Source: Caenorhabditis elegans
Taxonomy: Eukaryota > Nematoda > Chromadorea > Rhabditida > Rhabditidae
DNA: 64,000 nt
Assembly (NCBI RefSeq): GCF_000002985.6
Contig: NC_003284.9
Span: forward strand, 11,594,001 to 11,658,000
Direction: 5' to 3'
The notes beneath the pieces were generated by a model. It was not told where the DNA came from. It ran no database searches and saw nothing but the letters and a program-made list of their open reading frames with translations. This document shows positions 1 through 15,768 of the stretch, one piece after another. The translations under genes and the position numbers were made by a program. Position 1 is the first letter of the stretch. Each line of letters opens with the position of its first letter.

Positions 1-3000
1 TAGTAACGTTTTCATATGGTTCAAGAGAAGGGCGGTCGAATATCTGTCAACTACAACGGACATACTTATGGAAACAAAAAACAGAAAGACTGATGGATTG
101 TTAAATTTTTGGCATTTTGTTTTGTTTTCTCTATAGATTGGGTTTGCCGACTTTGAATAAAAAATATAGGAAAAAAGGATTCAGAAAAGGAAAAATCTCA
201 GAAAAAATTGGGGAAACTGAAACAGCACCAGTAAATGGAAAACCGTTGTATGTTGTATTTGTATGGCGTGGAATCGAAAATGAAGTGTGATTGTAATTGC
301 AATGAGGAGAAGAAGACCGTAACGTATACATATATTGGTGGAGATCTTGTGAGGGAATAAGTGAATAGCTGTCGGTTCAAATTTGTTCTCTTTCATCTTC
401 ATTCCATCTAATTCACATTTCACAGAGAATTGAAAAAAAAACGGACTGCGAAAAGTTGAATCTCGTCGTGATTGAAATGAAAAAAAGTGGGAAGGAAGAA
501 GTAAAATTTCGAAGAAGATTGAACACTTTTTTCCTGTCACAACTCAAGATGGAGCTGTGAAATTTTAAATACCCACCAACGCAGAAGACGGCTTTATTTT
601 TGACAGAGAAATAGCTTACACTTCCACTGGTGAATTTATGAACTAAAAATTAAAAAGTATTGAAAAAAATCCTGACGAAAGAATGACAATACAGCGAATT
701 TTTATATGAAACCAGAGCCAATTTACAATACATTGCAGAGCAAGGAGATCAAAATCGTAACGTTGAACGTACTAGTAGTGCGAGGATATGAATACAGTTT
801 TATGTTGATCAAAATGTATGTTCTGAATTGAAATATTGATGATTCACAACTTAAAGCGTCAATTCTGCAATAATAAGATATCTCACAAGCGTGACCATGA
901 AAAAAGAAAGCGTTAAAAACTTGCTCTTACTTGAAAAAAAAAACGACATTTCTCATGACTATTACTTAAAGCACGGATACTCTAAAGATAAATTAAGATT
1001 TCACCATCAATTAACAATTAATGTACTATTACAAAGAGCAAGTATACTATATAACAATAATAATAACACAAACCGTTTCTTCCTGCAGAAGAAAACTATG
1101 ACTCAGAGACTATGCATCGTTCTCTCTATCTCTACACTGTCTACAATAATAAAGAAAATAAAATACTGAGAGAGCGAGAGGAGGAAAACATCAGTGGCGT
1201 TCTTTTGCAAACAGTCGGAAAACATTTGCATCAAGTTGATCTATCAATCGCATGGAACCAAGCATAACTAAAGGAATAGGAAACTGGGGATAAGGGAACG
1301 GGATGAAAAAAAACAAGGAAATGGTTGGAAATGCATGGAAACGGGCAGTCGTTAAAGGAAGACGATTGGTTGCGGATTCTCAGACGATGATGATACGTAG
1401 AACAGTGTTGAGCGTTGAACACAAAAACCGAGAAAATGAACTCTGATGAACAACGAAACAAGAAACAACTAGAATACAGTAAGTCAAAAATTTATCAGCT
1501 TACGGAACAAGGGCTCTAATCTGTTGGCGTGGAAGACAGAAAAGAAAACGAGCAAAATCGTGCGAGTCTAACTAGCGACGACGCAAACAGCCTTTCTAAT
1601 GATATCTAGTTCTTAGGTATACATATGTTAAACGGGCAAAAGAGACGAAGGATAGACAGTGCATGCAAAATTTCTTGTTGATAAATAATCAGTTGAAAAG
1701 CGATCTCATGGGCGAGTGGTGGTCAGCCGTGGGCGCTAGAGGATCTGTTTCTTAAGAAGCGCAAACAAAACACAAGTTCTTATGGATTCCTTTATTTTTG
1801 CAAGTAAGTCTAGAAAATAGCAATAAAGACATATAGCTGCAAACCATAACAAGACTAGTAAGTTCTCCAGACAAGTATTATCAAAAATAAGGCTAGTTTG
1901 CAAATCGAGAAGATGAGAAACCCAAAAACAACAATAGATTATTTTCAAAAAAAAACCCACCCAACGGTCACCTATTAATTAACTGCCCATTGTTTTCGAC
2001 GGCAGAAAACCTGAATTCGACTCCCATTTTCAGACCAAACCCGACCCAATTTGGTCGGAATGAACATAGGCACAGTGTGTGTAGTGTGCAAAAAAAAATG
2101 GCAAAAAAAAAATAAAAAAGAAGTAAAAGAAGAGGTGTTGCATGCAACATACGAAGCGATAGATACGTAACAGATCCAAGAACTTCGAAAGCAGGTCAGG
2201 TGGAAACAATTATGCTCCTCGATTAGATTTCTTTTTGGGGCAACAAATTGTTTAAAAAATAAAGGAACTTGTAAATAGATAGTGATGGTTTAGTTGCTCG
2301 AAAAACTTATTAAACTCTCAGGAGAGAAATATATTTTAATTACTTTTAAATCATGAAATGAATTCTATTGACGAGTGAAACATATTTTTTTACGTCAGTT
2401 TGTAAATATCTTCTCAAATATACCAAATTACGGTACTTATGGGGTTTGTTGTTCAAAAATTTTTAACGCTTTGAATTTAAATGTAATGCTTTTTTGTAAT
2501 TCCAAGCTTGGTAATGTTATTTTCTAAACCTAAACTTAACGTAGTAAAAATATAAATTTTCGAGCGAAACTTTTGTGAGAACGAAATCCATATGAACTAA
2601 AAGTATTGCCAATTACTCTTTTGAACCAAAAAACTAGGTTTTCTACAATAATAGTGTCTTTGAAATTAATCAGTAAATATCTCAGCTTGTTTTGAATTGT
2701 CACCCTATTAAGTTGTAGGAAGTTAAAATCCTGCTAGTGATTATATTATATCCCCAAAATAAACGAATGAAATTTTTCGGATCAACAAAAGAGCATTGAA
2801 AAAGCCCCTGGTGAGCATTTCTGACAAAACAAGGAAATAGTTAACAGGGTATTAAGGAAATGGAACATGGCAAGAGACAAGAAGCGGGGTGAATTCAATA
2901 TGAGAATTACACGGAAGACGAATCAGCAAAACGTGCTAGAAAGATGAGGTAAAAAAATAAGCAGAAATGGAAAACAAAAGGAACTAGAAATTAAATTCAT

Positions 3001-6000
3001 CAAAATCGCGACTACCATACATCTGCTTTAAGAGAAGTCGCACAACTAAATTTTATTCTTGTTGATTGGAAACTGATGTCATTTTTCCATTGGGTTACTC
3101 GCGAAAAATCTCTTAATTGGAAAAAGTGGGGGAAAATCTCAATCTGCGATGCACATGTTGTTGACACCACTGGACAAGTTTGTGCACGAAAGATACGGGA
3201 CCAGCTGAAAAGTTCACAGTTTGGTATAGGAACTTCAAATAAGACACGAGGTTAGAAATCTGGACTCTTGAAGCTTACTTAGAAATAATCAGAAGCACAA
3301 CTCAGTTATCAACATTGAAAAAGTAACATATGTGCAACTTTCATCTGTAGTTAAATGCATACAGTCTACAAAACGAAACTCAAAGCTCAAAAATACAACA
3401 GTTAGAGAGTAGAATAATTTTCAGATTGAAAAAACTTTCTTCAAAAATCTTGAGAAAATGTATTTAATTTAAATAAGTCTGATTTTTTTAAACTGAAGGT
3501 GCAGTTTTTTTCAATCGACAGTATTAAGTAAAATAACCAGGATTTTCAAAAAGGAAATGTATCAATGTAGACGTTTCAACATTGTCTGCTATCATTAATC
3601 GTTACCTTGACTTTCTCGGAGAGATTTTGAAAAAATGGGTTTTTTAAATAATAATAAGAACTTGGTTGAATATTTCAAAATGAATTGTAATTTTTTAAAG
3701 TTCAAGTTGTGGTATCAAACTCGTCATAAACGAAAATGCAAAAACAATGATCAACGATTGTTTTTGACAGCTCGAAATGGCATATCATGGGTGGGCGAGG
3801 AAACTGTCGACTGCTAGCTGATATGACGTGCAGTGCACGAAACTTCATTGCGCGGGCAGCTCCTCATTCTCTTTCATTTTCTCTCGTTTTCTCTCTCTAT
3901 CTCCCTGTTTTCATATCTTTCTCTTTTTCAATTTCTTAAAAGCTGTCTTCGAACAGTCCAAGATACACAGAGAAAGAGCTCATGGTATGCACTGTATTGC
4001 AATCTTCCGCGCACGCGGCACATCTCTCACTCCAGGTTTGTGCAAGCGGGGAGCTAGCGGCAGCCGGTTGAAAATTTTCTGAGCATCAAAATGGCAAAGA
4101 AATAAACGCTCATGCGAGTTTTTCTCAAACACTCTTTTCTTTCATTCCTTTCTTTTTCTCGGTGCGATCACCTTGCACTGCACATCGGCATTAGCACTAA
4201 CCGTAATCATTTAGACACCAAACCAAAATGCACATGTTTGTGAGAGCGAAAAGCTCAAAGGGCAAAGAAGACCAGTTGTGGTTCAATTTGTAACAGTTCT
4301 AGTTGTAGGTTCGAGTAAAAGTTTGAGGAAGGAACCAATGTGGTCGAGTAAAAACGATGAGGGCGAAAAAATTGAAATCGAGTTAGAAACCCAAGAGAGA
4401 AAAATATATTAAAACTGCATACATACAATTTGAAAGAAAATGACGTAAAACAAATTTGAAATATTTTTATGTAGTTTTCAGCATTTCTTTTTCTAGAATA
4501 CAAACGTTTGTGGTCACGAGCAGCAAAAAATGTATACAATATACTTGAAACCGAAAGAAACTTGTTTCTGACATGAAGCCATCAGAACGCATAATTATCA
4601 AGAAGTGCAAACCTGAGCACGGCAAAAAACGAAACACATTTCTCAGCGGGCTGATCTTATATGTACAAGGAACTTTTTTTCAGATTTTGATATCAATCAT
4701 ACACCTTACCAAATGCAACATAAAACGTTCATTAAAAGGCAAAAAAGTTTTGAACGTTTCAAAAATTGTTTCAAATGATCATCAGTTTATGAAAAAACAG
4801 GTCATTTTGAAATGTTAACGGAAGCTAGTACATGAGAACTAAGAATTAAATTGGTTTGTTCTCGTCGCTAATTAAATAAATGTGGAACACACAAAAGTCC
4901 ACGAAAAATAGTCAATTTCTAAACAAAAACACATCTGTTATTATTCGTTCACAAGAGGATACTACTTCTATGACTATGCGACCCGTTTATTTCAAGTCTC
5001 TGAACACAGCAGATGTCGTTTGATGTGTGTGTGTGTGTGTGTGTGTTTTGTATATAAGTATAAGAAGATAGTACGAGCGGAAAACACACGAATAAAAGTA
5101 GACAAAAGTAATGGTTAAGATATCTGTGTCGCTCCCTCGTTCTATGAGTGATCGCGGATGCTGTCGGCATTCGGCGGCGCAAGGTCAAATCTATCGGATG
5201 GCTCGGTTATGACGGAATGGATAATAACCCATCAGCACCTTGAAGGCAGGTTTCTCGCAGAGCATTGTGTTGGAAATTGGCGAATTGTAAAATTTGTGCA
5301 TTGGAAAAAGGTGAAATAAAACCAAATGCCGTTTGATATTTTATCCACTTCTTTTTGTTTTTATGAGGAGAAAAAAGAGAGATGGATTCGAAAAAAGTCC
5401 AATATTTGAAAACGGATTGCGTTATTGCGTTTGAGACCCTACTAACAAAAGCTTATCATCGCAATATCTATCTTTCTTGACTCTCTGCATCGTTTACTTT
5501 TTCTATTTTGCACTTTTCTCTATTTTACTGATTGTGTACTTTTCAATCAAAATATGCTACAACTTTCAAAATAAGAAACGTTGCAAAGTCAAGACCGGAA
5601 ACGCTGTCATGAATTATCCAAACGTGGCTAAATGCCAGTATTGACAAGCTGAATACCTTATGAGGAAAGAAGGAACGAAGGGTTTGGCAAGGCGGAAAGG
5701 ATCTTCTATACAATTGAGAACAGAATATATATACATAGACGTCATACTCATGAGAAGTAGAGGACAAGTATCGGCAACCGACAAATTTGCTTGAACGAAT
5801 ACATGTCGACATTTCGCGGTAAGCTGCTAGTGAACAATAATTATACATATAGACATGTCAATGAAAAACATGAATATTTTGTTCAAATAAAGAATGTGTG
5901 ATTTTGGATGCTTACTGGTGAAAAAGCAAGTGAAATGTTCCAGTTCAAGAAATGAAAATAGGAAAGGTCATGACATCTTGGACGAAAGTAATATATTCAC

Positions 6001-7425
6001 TGACAACTATCGGATACTTTTGCTAGAAATACTTTGCTTAGATATTCAGAAAGTTCAAACGTTGGAATAGCGGAGTAGTATTGAAAAGAACTGAAAAAAT
6101 TCAACAGTTGAGATACAAACCGCCGTTCAAGTAAATGGTAGAATTTTCATGACTAAACAATTGAGTAAGTTCTACTTTAAAACTGCAAAAAAAAGTATGT
6201 GTAAAGTCGCTAACCTATGTTTTCCCAAAAACAAAGCGGCCCAGTTTCTACAATTATTTACTCACGCAAGATTAATCAAAGTACCTAACGGCACGAGAAA
6301 TAAACGATATGCAATATGAAAATCTGCCAGGCCACTCATAAATTTTTCGCGCCTTTGGAGATGGTTATCTTAATTATCGCATCTCTATTGCCCTCAAAAT
6401 CTGGCTTTCAATAGGTCGAAGGAAATTGACATATAAGAATAATGGTGTAAATTGTAACAAATGAAAAGATACATAAAGAGCTTCAGTTTAACTGAAAAAA
6501 AAAAACAGAAATTTATACTACAAAATGGGTTGTTATGCGGCCGTTGAATTGGGTAAGAAGGAAATGAAGGCCGAAGTAAGTGCAACGGACACAGTGCGCA
6601 GAGAACGTAGAGGTAACGCGTCTGTACAAGAAGACAGTGTGCACAGATCGGGGACGCAGACAGCGGAACAGAAACACTGTGCAAAATAGCCGCGCGGACC
6701 GACAAGGCAGGCATTGCTAGCTGTCAGTGAGAGAGTAGTCCGTTACGTTCGACTTGCAAATTGAACCCTCGTTGCTATTTCTGTGGCAATGTGAGTATTG
6801 AAATGCTTTGTTTGCACAAAATCCACATGCAAATTGAAAGGCAACCTCGAATCGAAAGAAAAATAAGAAACATATACGAATGTGCTACTCACTCAAGACA
6901 AGATGTTAGCCGAAATATAACCGTGACAAAATCAAAAACAGACGCGTTTTATGATTTAAATGGTACAGTATGATTATACTCAGTAGGAGTCTTGCTTGGT
7001 GTCCAGAAGGACGATATAAGTTCAAACGAACATCTTGCTCAATTTGTTGCTGAGGCAATTATTCTCAACTACTAATCCTTGCGTGTTCAAGTTAAACAGG
7101 TTTTGTTTATGAATCTGTATTTCCCGGTGGAAATTAAAGAATCAAGAAACTTGTCAATTAGAAATTTTCTCAACAATATTGCATAATCATTATAATTTTC
7201 GATTACTTTCAACATCATAGCAGCTGTTTCAGATATGGAATCATTTTAAAGTTTAGACAAACGCTTCATGTTTCAAAAAAAACTGAGTGAATCTGAGTTT
7301 TTTTGATTGATAAAATGATTTTACCAATGTATGTATTTAACATGTTACTAGTTAACCACTTTATTATATCTTTAACTGTAACCGAGATAGACGACTTCAA
7401 GATAACTACTTTTTGGCATACACAG
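1..7425. other. Gene-poor region, no supported gene
   Basis: I found no chain of exons with consistent splice sites and protein-like composition. The first 2.2 kb is purine-rich on the + strand, with several runs of A and GAAG. The region may be intronic or regulatory sequence of a gene whose exons lie outside the window. Open frames here are short, low in complexity and lack good acceptor/donor pairs. A TG dinucleotide tract lies at about 5024-5045. Confidence 0.5.
5024..5046. repeat. (TG)n microsatellite
   Basis: About eleven perfect TG units. It is a simple repeat with no visible link to a gene. Confidence 0.95.
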
Positions 7426-7517
7426 CAAGAGTGTAGCAGCAAATTCGGAAAACCCGCAAGTCTACATTTTCGAAGTTTGCCGTGCTCAACAAACGGCAGA
7501 TTTGCTGCACACCTCTG
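7426..7517. mobile_element. Small degenerate palindromic MITE (hAT-like)
   Basis: The right end reads inward from CAGAGGTGTGCAGCAAATC (on the - strand). The left end has a degenerate match, CAAGAGTGTAGCAGCAAATT, so the ~92-bp segment is an imperfect inverted repeat. CAG-starting termini of this kind are typical of hAT-derived MITEs. The flanks (ATACACAG and ATGTACAC) are only partly alike, so the target-site duplication is weak. A 71-aa open frame runs through it but looks like chance. Confidence 0.4.
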
Positions 7518-10052
7518 ATGTACACGCATATTCAGGGATTTGAAACCAAACATATGCTTCTTAACATTAAATCGGGCAAGAGATTGTATATATTTTGTGT
7601 GTGCGGTTTTAATATATTAGCTTTCAGAAAATATATATATCAACTTATAACTCTCTAAAACAATACTTTCCAGGTAGCGTTATCAAAGCTGGAACATCTG
7701 AAATCGATAATGATATTCTGGAATGATCATCTAGAAAACTTTGATTATCAATGACAACAGCTATTGGTAACAGCGAACAGTTATCTTTCAAATTAAAACA
7801 AACAAGATACATTTCATAATTTCGGCCTATTTCATCAACATTAATTTTTTTAAAGAACGTTGATATTTTTCATCAGATTTTCGTGAAAACCGATTTTTGA
7901 AAGTATTTTTGCTTCTTGAAGCCCACTTTCCAAAACATTATAAGAGGTTCAGTTTATTTATATGCCACTTTTGCGGTTTCAACAAGTTCAGAACATTGCA
8001 ATCAAAGACGATATGACTTGATATGACTCGGATATTTGACTCGATATGACTCGGATAAGTTAGTTAAACCAGCTTTTTAGCACCATTACATTTGCTGCAA
8101 CCTATATAGTTTAACGCAAAAGCATAAAGTTCTTGCAATTTTATTTAGGCAATCGTTTTGTTGCTTTTGCACAAAAATGTCTGAAACCTTGAAATGTCAA
8201 GCATTTCCTGTCAAGCATTTGCGCACAATTTACGGAATACTACATAATAATAAATTATAATATGGTTTAATTTTCTAATTTTCGGAATATAACCTAGTTT
8301 GAAAGTTCAAAGAAATTTCTGGTTTTCGGTAATTCGAGCTATTTCAATAAATGCCGAAAATTTGTCGGCAATTCCCTCATCCGACGATCGCTGAAATTTG
8401 TCGATTGCATTGCAACCCAGGTCTGAATACATTGCAAAATTATAGTTAATTTTTTTGCAACATTTATTGGTGTGTCAATTAACCTTCTTCAGAAAAATTG
8501 CATGTTTTTATTTGTGTGGTATAGAATGCTATTTTTGTACACATTGCCGGTTAGAGTTTTGGAAACCTTGAAAATCATCATTAACAAACCTTCAACTGCT
8601 TTATAAAAATTCATATTTTCAAAAATTATTATCATTTTCAACAATCGTTAATTTTTTTGCAATTTTCAATTTTTAAGGTTTTTGGCAAATGAAACTTTTG
8701 TCATTTTTGTTTTCTAAATATTTTGGGAATGATAAAATTTTTCAAAAACATTTATTTTTAGAAGTTGGTTAAAAACGAATGTATTAGAACCATCATTATT
8801 CACAAATGCAATTTTGGGTAAATTGATTGTAATAAAGTTGTTCACATTATTTCGTTATGTTTTTTGCTTATATTTCCGAGAAAAGCTTCAGTTATAATTA
8901 TTGCAAAATGTAGAAAATATAATGTTTGGCTTTCAAATATATGTAGATTAGTTACCAACAAATGAAACCCAATTTTTAATATTTAAAACTGCATTCAAAA
9001 CAACAGGACTTCTTCTTCTTCTTCAAAAAAAACATGACAATTTTCGAAATTGTTTTTGGTATTCTTATGTATTCGGCTTTCAAACTTTTCAACTAAAGCA
9101 CAAATGTTCATTTAATTGTAAAGTGGTACAAAAGTAGCTCGTTCCCAAAACCCTGCTCTTTCTGCATAGAACTATCTCAATTACCAGTGTACCAATTACC
9201 ACTCCTTATATTATCGGCTGTAAAAACCCCAATTTTTTGGTTGTTAGCTGGCGCCGCCACCTGGCGTTGCAAATGAAACCTACCCGTCCAAATAAGTAGT
9301 TTTCAAGTATGTCACTAACCAAAATTTTGCTATATCTGTAAAGCCAATTTAACTAGAAATAAACCTATGAAAGTGTCATGTACCGGAGATTTAATCCAGG
9401 ACTCCACCTTTTCTTATTCCTCAATGAATATGAACATTAAATTCTAGTTTTCATCTTTGTTCATATCTATAATAAATGAAATAAATTTTGAATTGAACCT
9501 TAGCAAGTGCCTAAGACGTAGTAGTTATCTTGGTTAAGGAAGAACAACCTGCAATAACAAGATGTCGCTAAAAGAAAACGTTCGTTTCAGTTTTCTTTTC
9601 TCATTCGAACTTTGTTCAATTGCACTAATTTTTATACATTTGGATGTCAATCGGAATCCTCCCCTCTTAATATTTCTTCGACGTGATTATCTGCGTTAAT
9701 TTCTCATATTGAAGTTGGTGTTACAACTTTATTATGTGTATTCAAAAGCTTGGGGGTGTTTCGAATGTCGAGATTTGAAAGGGGGAAAAGCCGTAACAAA
9801 ACGGAACATTGAATTGTATGGGTAGAGACGGGAAGTTTTGATGAGTGGGCTCAGCACAGAAATTTGAATAACTTCTGCATTTGGTTGATGGGAAAAGGGG
9901 AGTGATTGATGAATTTATAGAAAAAAATGGAAAGAAAAACGATGGTTTAACTAGTCAATGGTAATAAATAAATCATATGACAAATAGTATTATTTATCAT
10001 TTTCAAGATCGAGGTGAGGGGTGTGTGGCGGTAACGTGTCGGTGTGAAGGAG
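7518..10052. other. Intergenic, downstream of ftt-2
   Basis: AT-rich, with no gene seen. It holds a short local repeat of ATATGACTCGGAT-like units at about 8009-8056. At 8330-8420 there is a TTCGG/TGCCGA-rich patch that may be an old MITE remnant. An isolated GC-rich patch sits near 9248-9275 (GGCGCCGCCACCTGGCG). The 3' UTR and poly(A) site of ftt-2 should lie just below 10,053. Confidence 0.5.
8009..8056. repeat. Short tandem repeat of a TATGACT(C/T)-type unit
   Basis: The motif GATATGACT recurs three times in 48 bp, and the longer unit CGATATGACTCGGATA is almost repeated. It is a minor local duplication. Confidence 0.6.
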
Positions 10053-11380
<1,328 letters not shown>

Positions 11381-11649
11381 AGTTGATTTAGTTGCTTGAA
11401 GTGGATGAGTCACTGAAAAACGAGAATATAAAGAGTTTGATACAAAAAGGTCAAATGAGAAAGAGAAGAAAGAGGGCGGTAAACAAATGAAGATTGTTTG
11501 AAGAAAGCAAAGAATGGCTCCTTTCCGTATTCTTATATGATATGAAACTGATGGGACATTTTCATCTCTTCTAACACGAGGCGTATGAGCCCTTGTAGAA
11601 GTATACACAATGCATCAAGAAGAAACGAGAAGGACGTTGTCGAGCGAGT

Positions 11650-12560
11650 AATGTTGAACAGAGTGAGCGGCACCCCTCCCAGCCCTCCCTCTCGTTTTCT
11701 GTGCGTCTCTCCCTATCTGCCGAAAGGAGCGCGCACCATCATTTTAGGGTCTGTAAAAACCATTCAAACTGCGAATTTCAGAATAAAAATTATATATTCT
11801 GAGAGGGGAAAGTCTGTTTCATCAGCTAAAGTGAAGAAAATATAAGTTTTGATATCTGTGTTTAAAAAGAGCCGTTTGGCGCGCTACAAACACACAATTG
11901 CGGAGTGATTCGAGGGGGCTGCCAACAGAAAACCGCCGCCTCCTACGACTCATAAAGGGTCTCTTTCGCAATGTGTCAACAAGAGCGCGCACCACATTTC
12001 TTCTTTGAAGGAAGTCAACATAATTTCAGATATATTAGATGAAAATTAGATATTCGGGTTCGTCTTTTTCCGGGCTTTTAGTTGACTAGAAACTCGGCCT
12101 AAAATCTTGAACTTTGAATATTTTTGTGCAGAAAATAGGACGAAAACATCGGACATGCGGAGGCTTCTAGGGGGCTGCCTTTTGCCCACCCACCAGGCGC
12201 TCGGTCGTCATTTGAAGTCGCTCTGTTATTCAAATAGAAAGAGCGCTCACCATAACTCTTTGGGCCATAATTTACCTTCAAATTATCTTGAGTAATGTAT
12301 GGTCTGAAAATTTGAAAATGTGACTACAGAAGCTTGCCGTTTTCAAAGTTAAATGATGATTCTTGCATGTTCCTGGATGTTTCTGGAAACTTGGAGCAAA
12401 TTCAAACAATGCGGCAGCGCTTTGGGGGCTACTTTGACGACCGCTGCAGACTTGTTCTAAATCAATGACCAGCGGCGGTGGGCTCGGAGGCTCGGAGCTG
12501 ATGCGGTTGGCTCTCGCTTCACAACAGCCTAGGATCGAATATGCAGGGCGCGTAAACATG
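11650..12560. repeat. Degenerate ~256-bp periodic repeat upstream of ftt-2
   Basis: The motif GAGCGC(G/T)CACCA begins at 11727, 11983 and 12241 (spacings 256 and 258). AGGGGGCT begins near 11914 and 12170, and TGGGGGCT at about 12424 (spacings 256 and 254). Between the motifs similarity is weak. The pattern fits an old tandem duplication, or phased regulatory elements, in the ftt-2 upstream region. The GC content is higher than in the surroundings. Confidence 0.5.
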
Positions 12561-15500
12561 CAGGCAAAACAGGCTGATAATCGTGTTACTTAACTTGAAA
12601 GTGCCTGGTATTTGCCTTAAATTACAAAGGAGATTCAGAAAAATAATTAGCATGATAAATTTACAATTCTAAACTACATATAAGGCCAGGTTCTATTCAT
12701 TCTTTTCATTAATTCATATGTAGAATTTTACAAAAATGTTTATTACAATAGTATCTGTAATTTTTCCTGATGTTTCTGAAACTGTAACTGGTATTTTGTA
12801 CAAACATCCATATCAATTAGAATTGGTGTCGCGGAACACATCCGACTGTTGTTTGATCTTCATTTTTGTTGTCTTCACTTCCGATTTTCGAGGAAGTACA
12901 TGTACATCTTCATTCTTCCTATCCCGAAACCTTTCAAACCCCATTCTATCAAAACAGAATTAGGAACAACAGATGCGTGGTGTGGTGCGCAACTATACAG
13001 AGACCTTCAACGCAATTTACGTCTTATCTATTCCACATCTTCTTTCACCGTGCAGTGAGGTATACTCTTACTCATCAATGAGAACTGTTGTCTTACGGGA
13101 AAGATTCAAAAACCAGTGAACCCACCTTCAATTTGAAAAATACGTTTCTAAATATATTTATTCGCATTTCTCAGACTGCCCCAATTACCAAAATGGGCTT
13201 TTCATTTTTGGCCATTTCAGGATTAGCGGCCGACGGAGCAGTGAAGTCGTGGGAACCTATTAGATGTTTGGTCAAGGTTGTGCCCAGACTCCAAATTGTT
13301 TTGAACAAGGCACCACCTGCTGGTCATTTTTCAAATGTTCTTTCTTTCTGAAGGTCCTCTGAGAGATGGAAGGATGTTTGTAGTTTTCTTTATTACGACC
13401 ACTTTACAATTCAATTCGGGGGAAGCATTTAATTTAAAATTCTTCTCTATGTGTGTGTGTGTGTGCAGATTTCAACTTTCTTTACAACTTGGCTCAATGA
13501 GACTTCGATACTTAGATATTGAGACTTCAGACTAACAGAAAATGAGAAATGAATGATCATGTGAAATAGGATATAAGCTCATAAAGTCAAAGTGCATAAT
13601 ACTCCCTAATGTAATATTCATGAGTAATCATTGATGCTTACACTCTGTCTCGACTTCCTATCTGTTCTTGGTTAGCAGAATATTTAGCAGTTCTGTGAAT
13701 CTGCACGGTGAGAAAATTTCACAGTTTGCATGTTTTCATTTATTCAACCAGTCATTCGATTACTGGCCAAGTGAACAACAACGTCGCGTGGGATATGAAA
13801 ATTGGAAAATTTTGAAATTGGTCTGCATTTGGCAGAGTGTCCCCCTACTTTTCAAAACAATCCAATTTCCAATTCATGATCACAGATGATTCTAGTTTTA
13901 CTAAAAAAAAAAGGTTGACTGTATCATCTGCCTTCATAGTAACTATATTTACGAAAACGTCATGTGTTACAGTTTTGTAGAATAACATTGAAGAAGACGA
14001 TCTCTTTTTTTGTTATATTTGTCATGTGTCGATTGTTGACTAAGACGCTCGGAAATCAAGCGACCACCTGCACATTTATTGTGAAAATACCCAAAAATAC
14101 TCGAAAATCGGCGTACGTAAATTGAAAAATGAAACACTTGAAGATTTGCCTTACAATGCTTATTTTCGTCCATTTCCCTCTCATTTCATTTTGTTTGTCT
14201 TCCTATTACAATAGGCTCTTCAGTAGATTATGCCGACCGATGGATTAGTGTACGGACGAGAAAAGAGACGTGCGCGAGAGCGCCCCGCGGCCTCTTTTGG
14301 CTAATTGGCTTGATAAGATTTCACCGCTGTACGAATCATGTCAACGGAGTGACATTTTCTTTCTTGCTCCAATTACAATCTATCCATCACTTGTTCTTTT
14401 TGTTTTATTTTTAGTTCAGCAACAAGTTGCATTCCAATAGAATGAAGAATGGAAGGAGCGTTGATGGTGTTACAATTGGAAATATGATAGACGCATTACG
14501 CTTGTCACGTACCTGTCAATGGAGACAGGGGGAACGCAGAAAATAAAGTATAACAATCTGATAAGTCATTCAACATTTTAGTCATCTTCGATTGTCTTTC
14601 CAGATAACAAGTGACAGTGAAACGTTGTCATATTTAGTATTCTTACATACATATCTACATACATCATCTTACTACATCTTACATACATCTAAAAAGGTGT
14701 GCGAAGTTTGCTATTTCTTCCGACCGCCAAGTATAACGTTGGGGTGGTGCAACTTTGAAAACGAAAGCTTTCAGAAATAATTGCATTCCTGAACAAAAAA
14801 CAAACCATTTCCTATCAAAAGTTCATCGAACATTCCATGTTCAAAAATATATTTCTCACTCCACTAGTGTTGTATGTACGTGTCAGTTTTCTTATTTTCC
14901 AGAGAACTCATGTTGTAATTAGACACTTTGATAAATAACCATGATAGCTTAATTTTTCCAGGAAATCATCGATAAAAAGGATCAGACCAAATATTTCAAT
15001 TGGATTATTGCACTAGAAAGACAACTATGCAAAATATGGACTGCAAGTCTATGTTTCAAATTCAAATTTTGCCTAAAAAACTGATTCTGACACAATTTTA
15101 GTGAAAGGAGCAAGGACCAAATATTGGAAGAAGACACTATCTAAATTCACAATTCTTTGAAAAATACCATTTTCAATTTGATCAATGAAAACGCGCCACA
15201 AATGCAAACACTATCTGGAAGCCGAACCTGACAAAATTTCAATATTCATTCTAGAAATTTCACAATTAATTTGTATATTTCTGTACCCAACTTTTGTACA
15301 CGCAAGATGTGTAATTTCAAGAACAAATTCAAACAATATTATATTTAATCTGTGATCTGAAATGTATTCTGATGTACATTTCTTTTCAGACAATGTACTG
15401 AAGCAAAACGTATCACGGGGAAAATAAGTGATTCATTTTGGATGACTGGGAATTGCATTTCAAACGAAAATTGAAATTCATTCTGAATGCTGAAATTAAA

Positions 15501-15768
15501 AGTTTAGAAAAGTGTATTGACGTAAGTAGCAAAGATAAGCATTGTTTTATGTCACTATTGATGAAAAAACAACATGTAGAAAGTTGAAACAGCAAAAATT
15601 GGTAGGGACGTTGCCTTTTTCACACCACTAAAATTAGTCGTAATGATTGTGTTTTTTTAAACTAAAAGCCAAATTAAAGTGTTAAAAAAGTTGTTTTTCT
15701 TATGTAAAAACAGTATCGTGCGAGAGAATATATCGAATCAAAAAAGAATAGACAGAACACACTGAACG

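Noticed and set aside
4297-4330. GGTTCGAG box resembling a tRNA T arm
   Set aside because: No A box, anticodon stem or acceptor pairing around it.
7266-7553. Overlapping 95-aa and 71-aa frames on both strands
   Set aside because: Both run through the small palindromic MITE, which explains their composition.
9245-9275. GCCGCCACCTGGCG patch resembling an insulator motif
   Set aside because: It is a single short match, and the CTCF protein is thought to be absent from Caenorhabditis.
12278-12559. 93-aa - strand frame in the ftt-2 upstream repeat
   Set aside because: It lies in the phased repeat region, lacks splice support and has a random-like composition.
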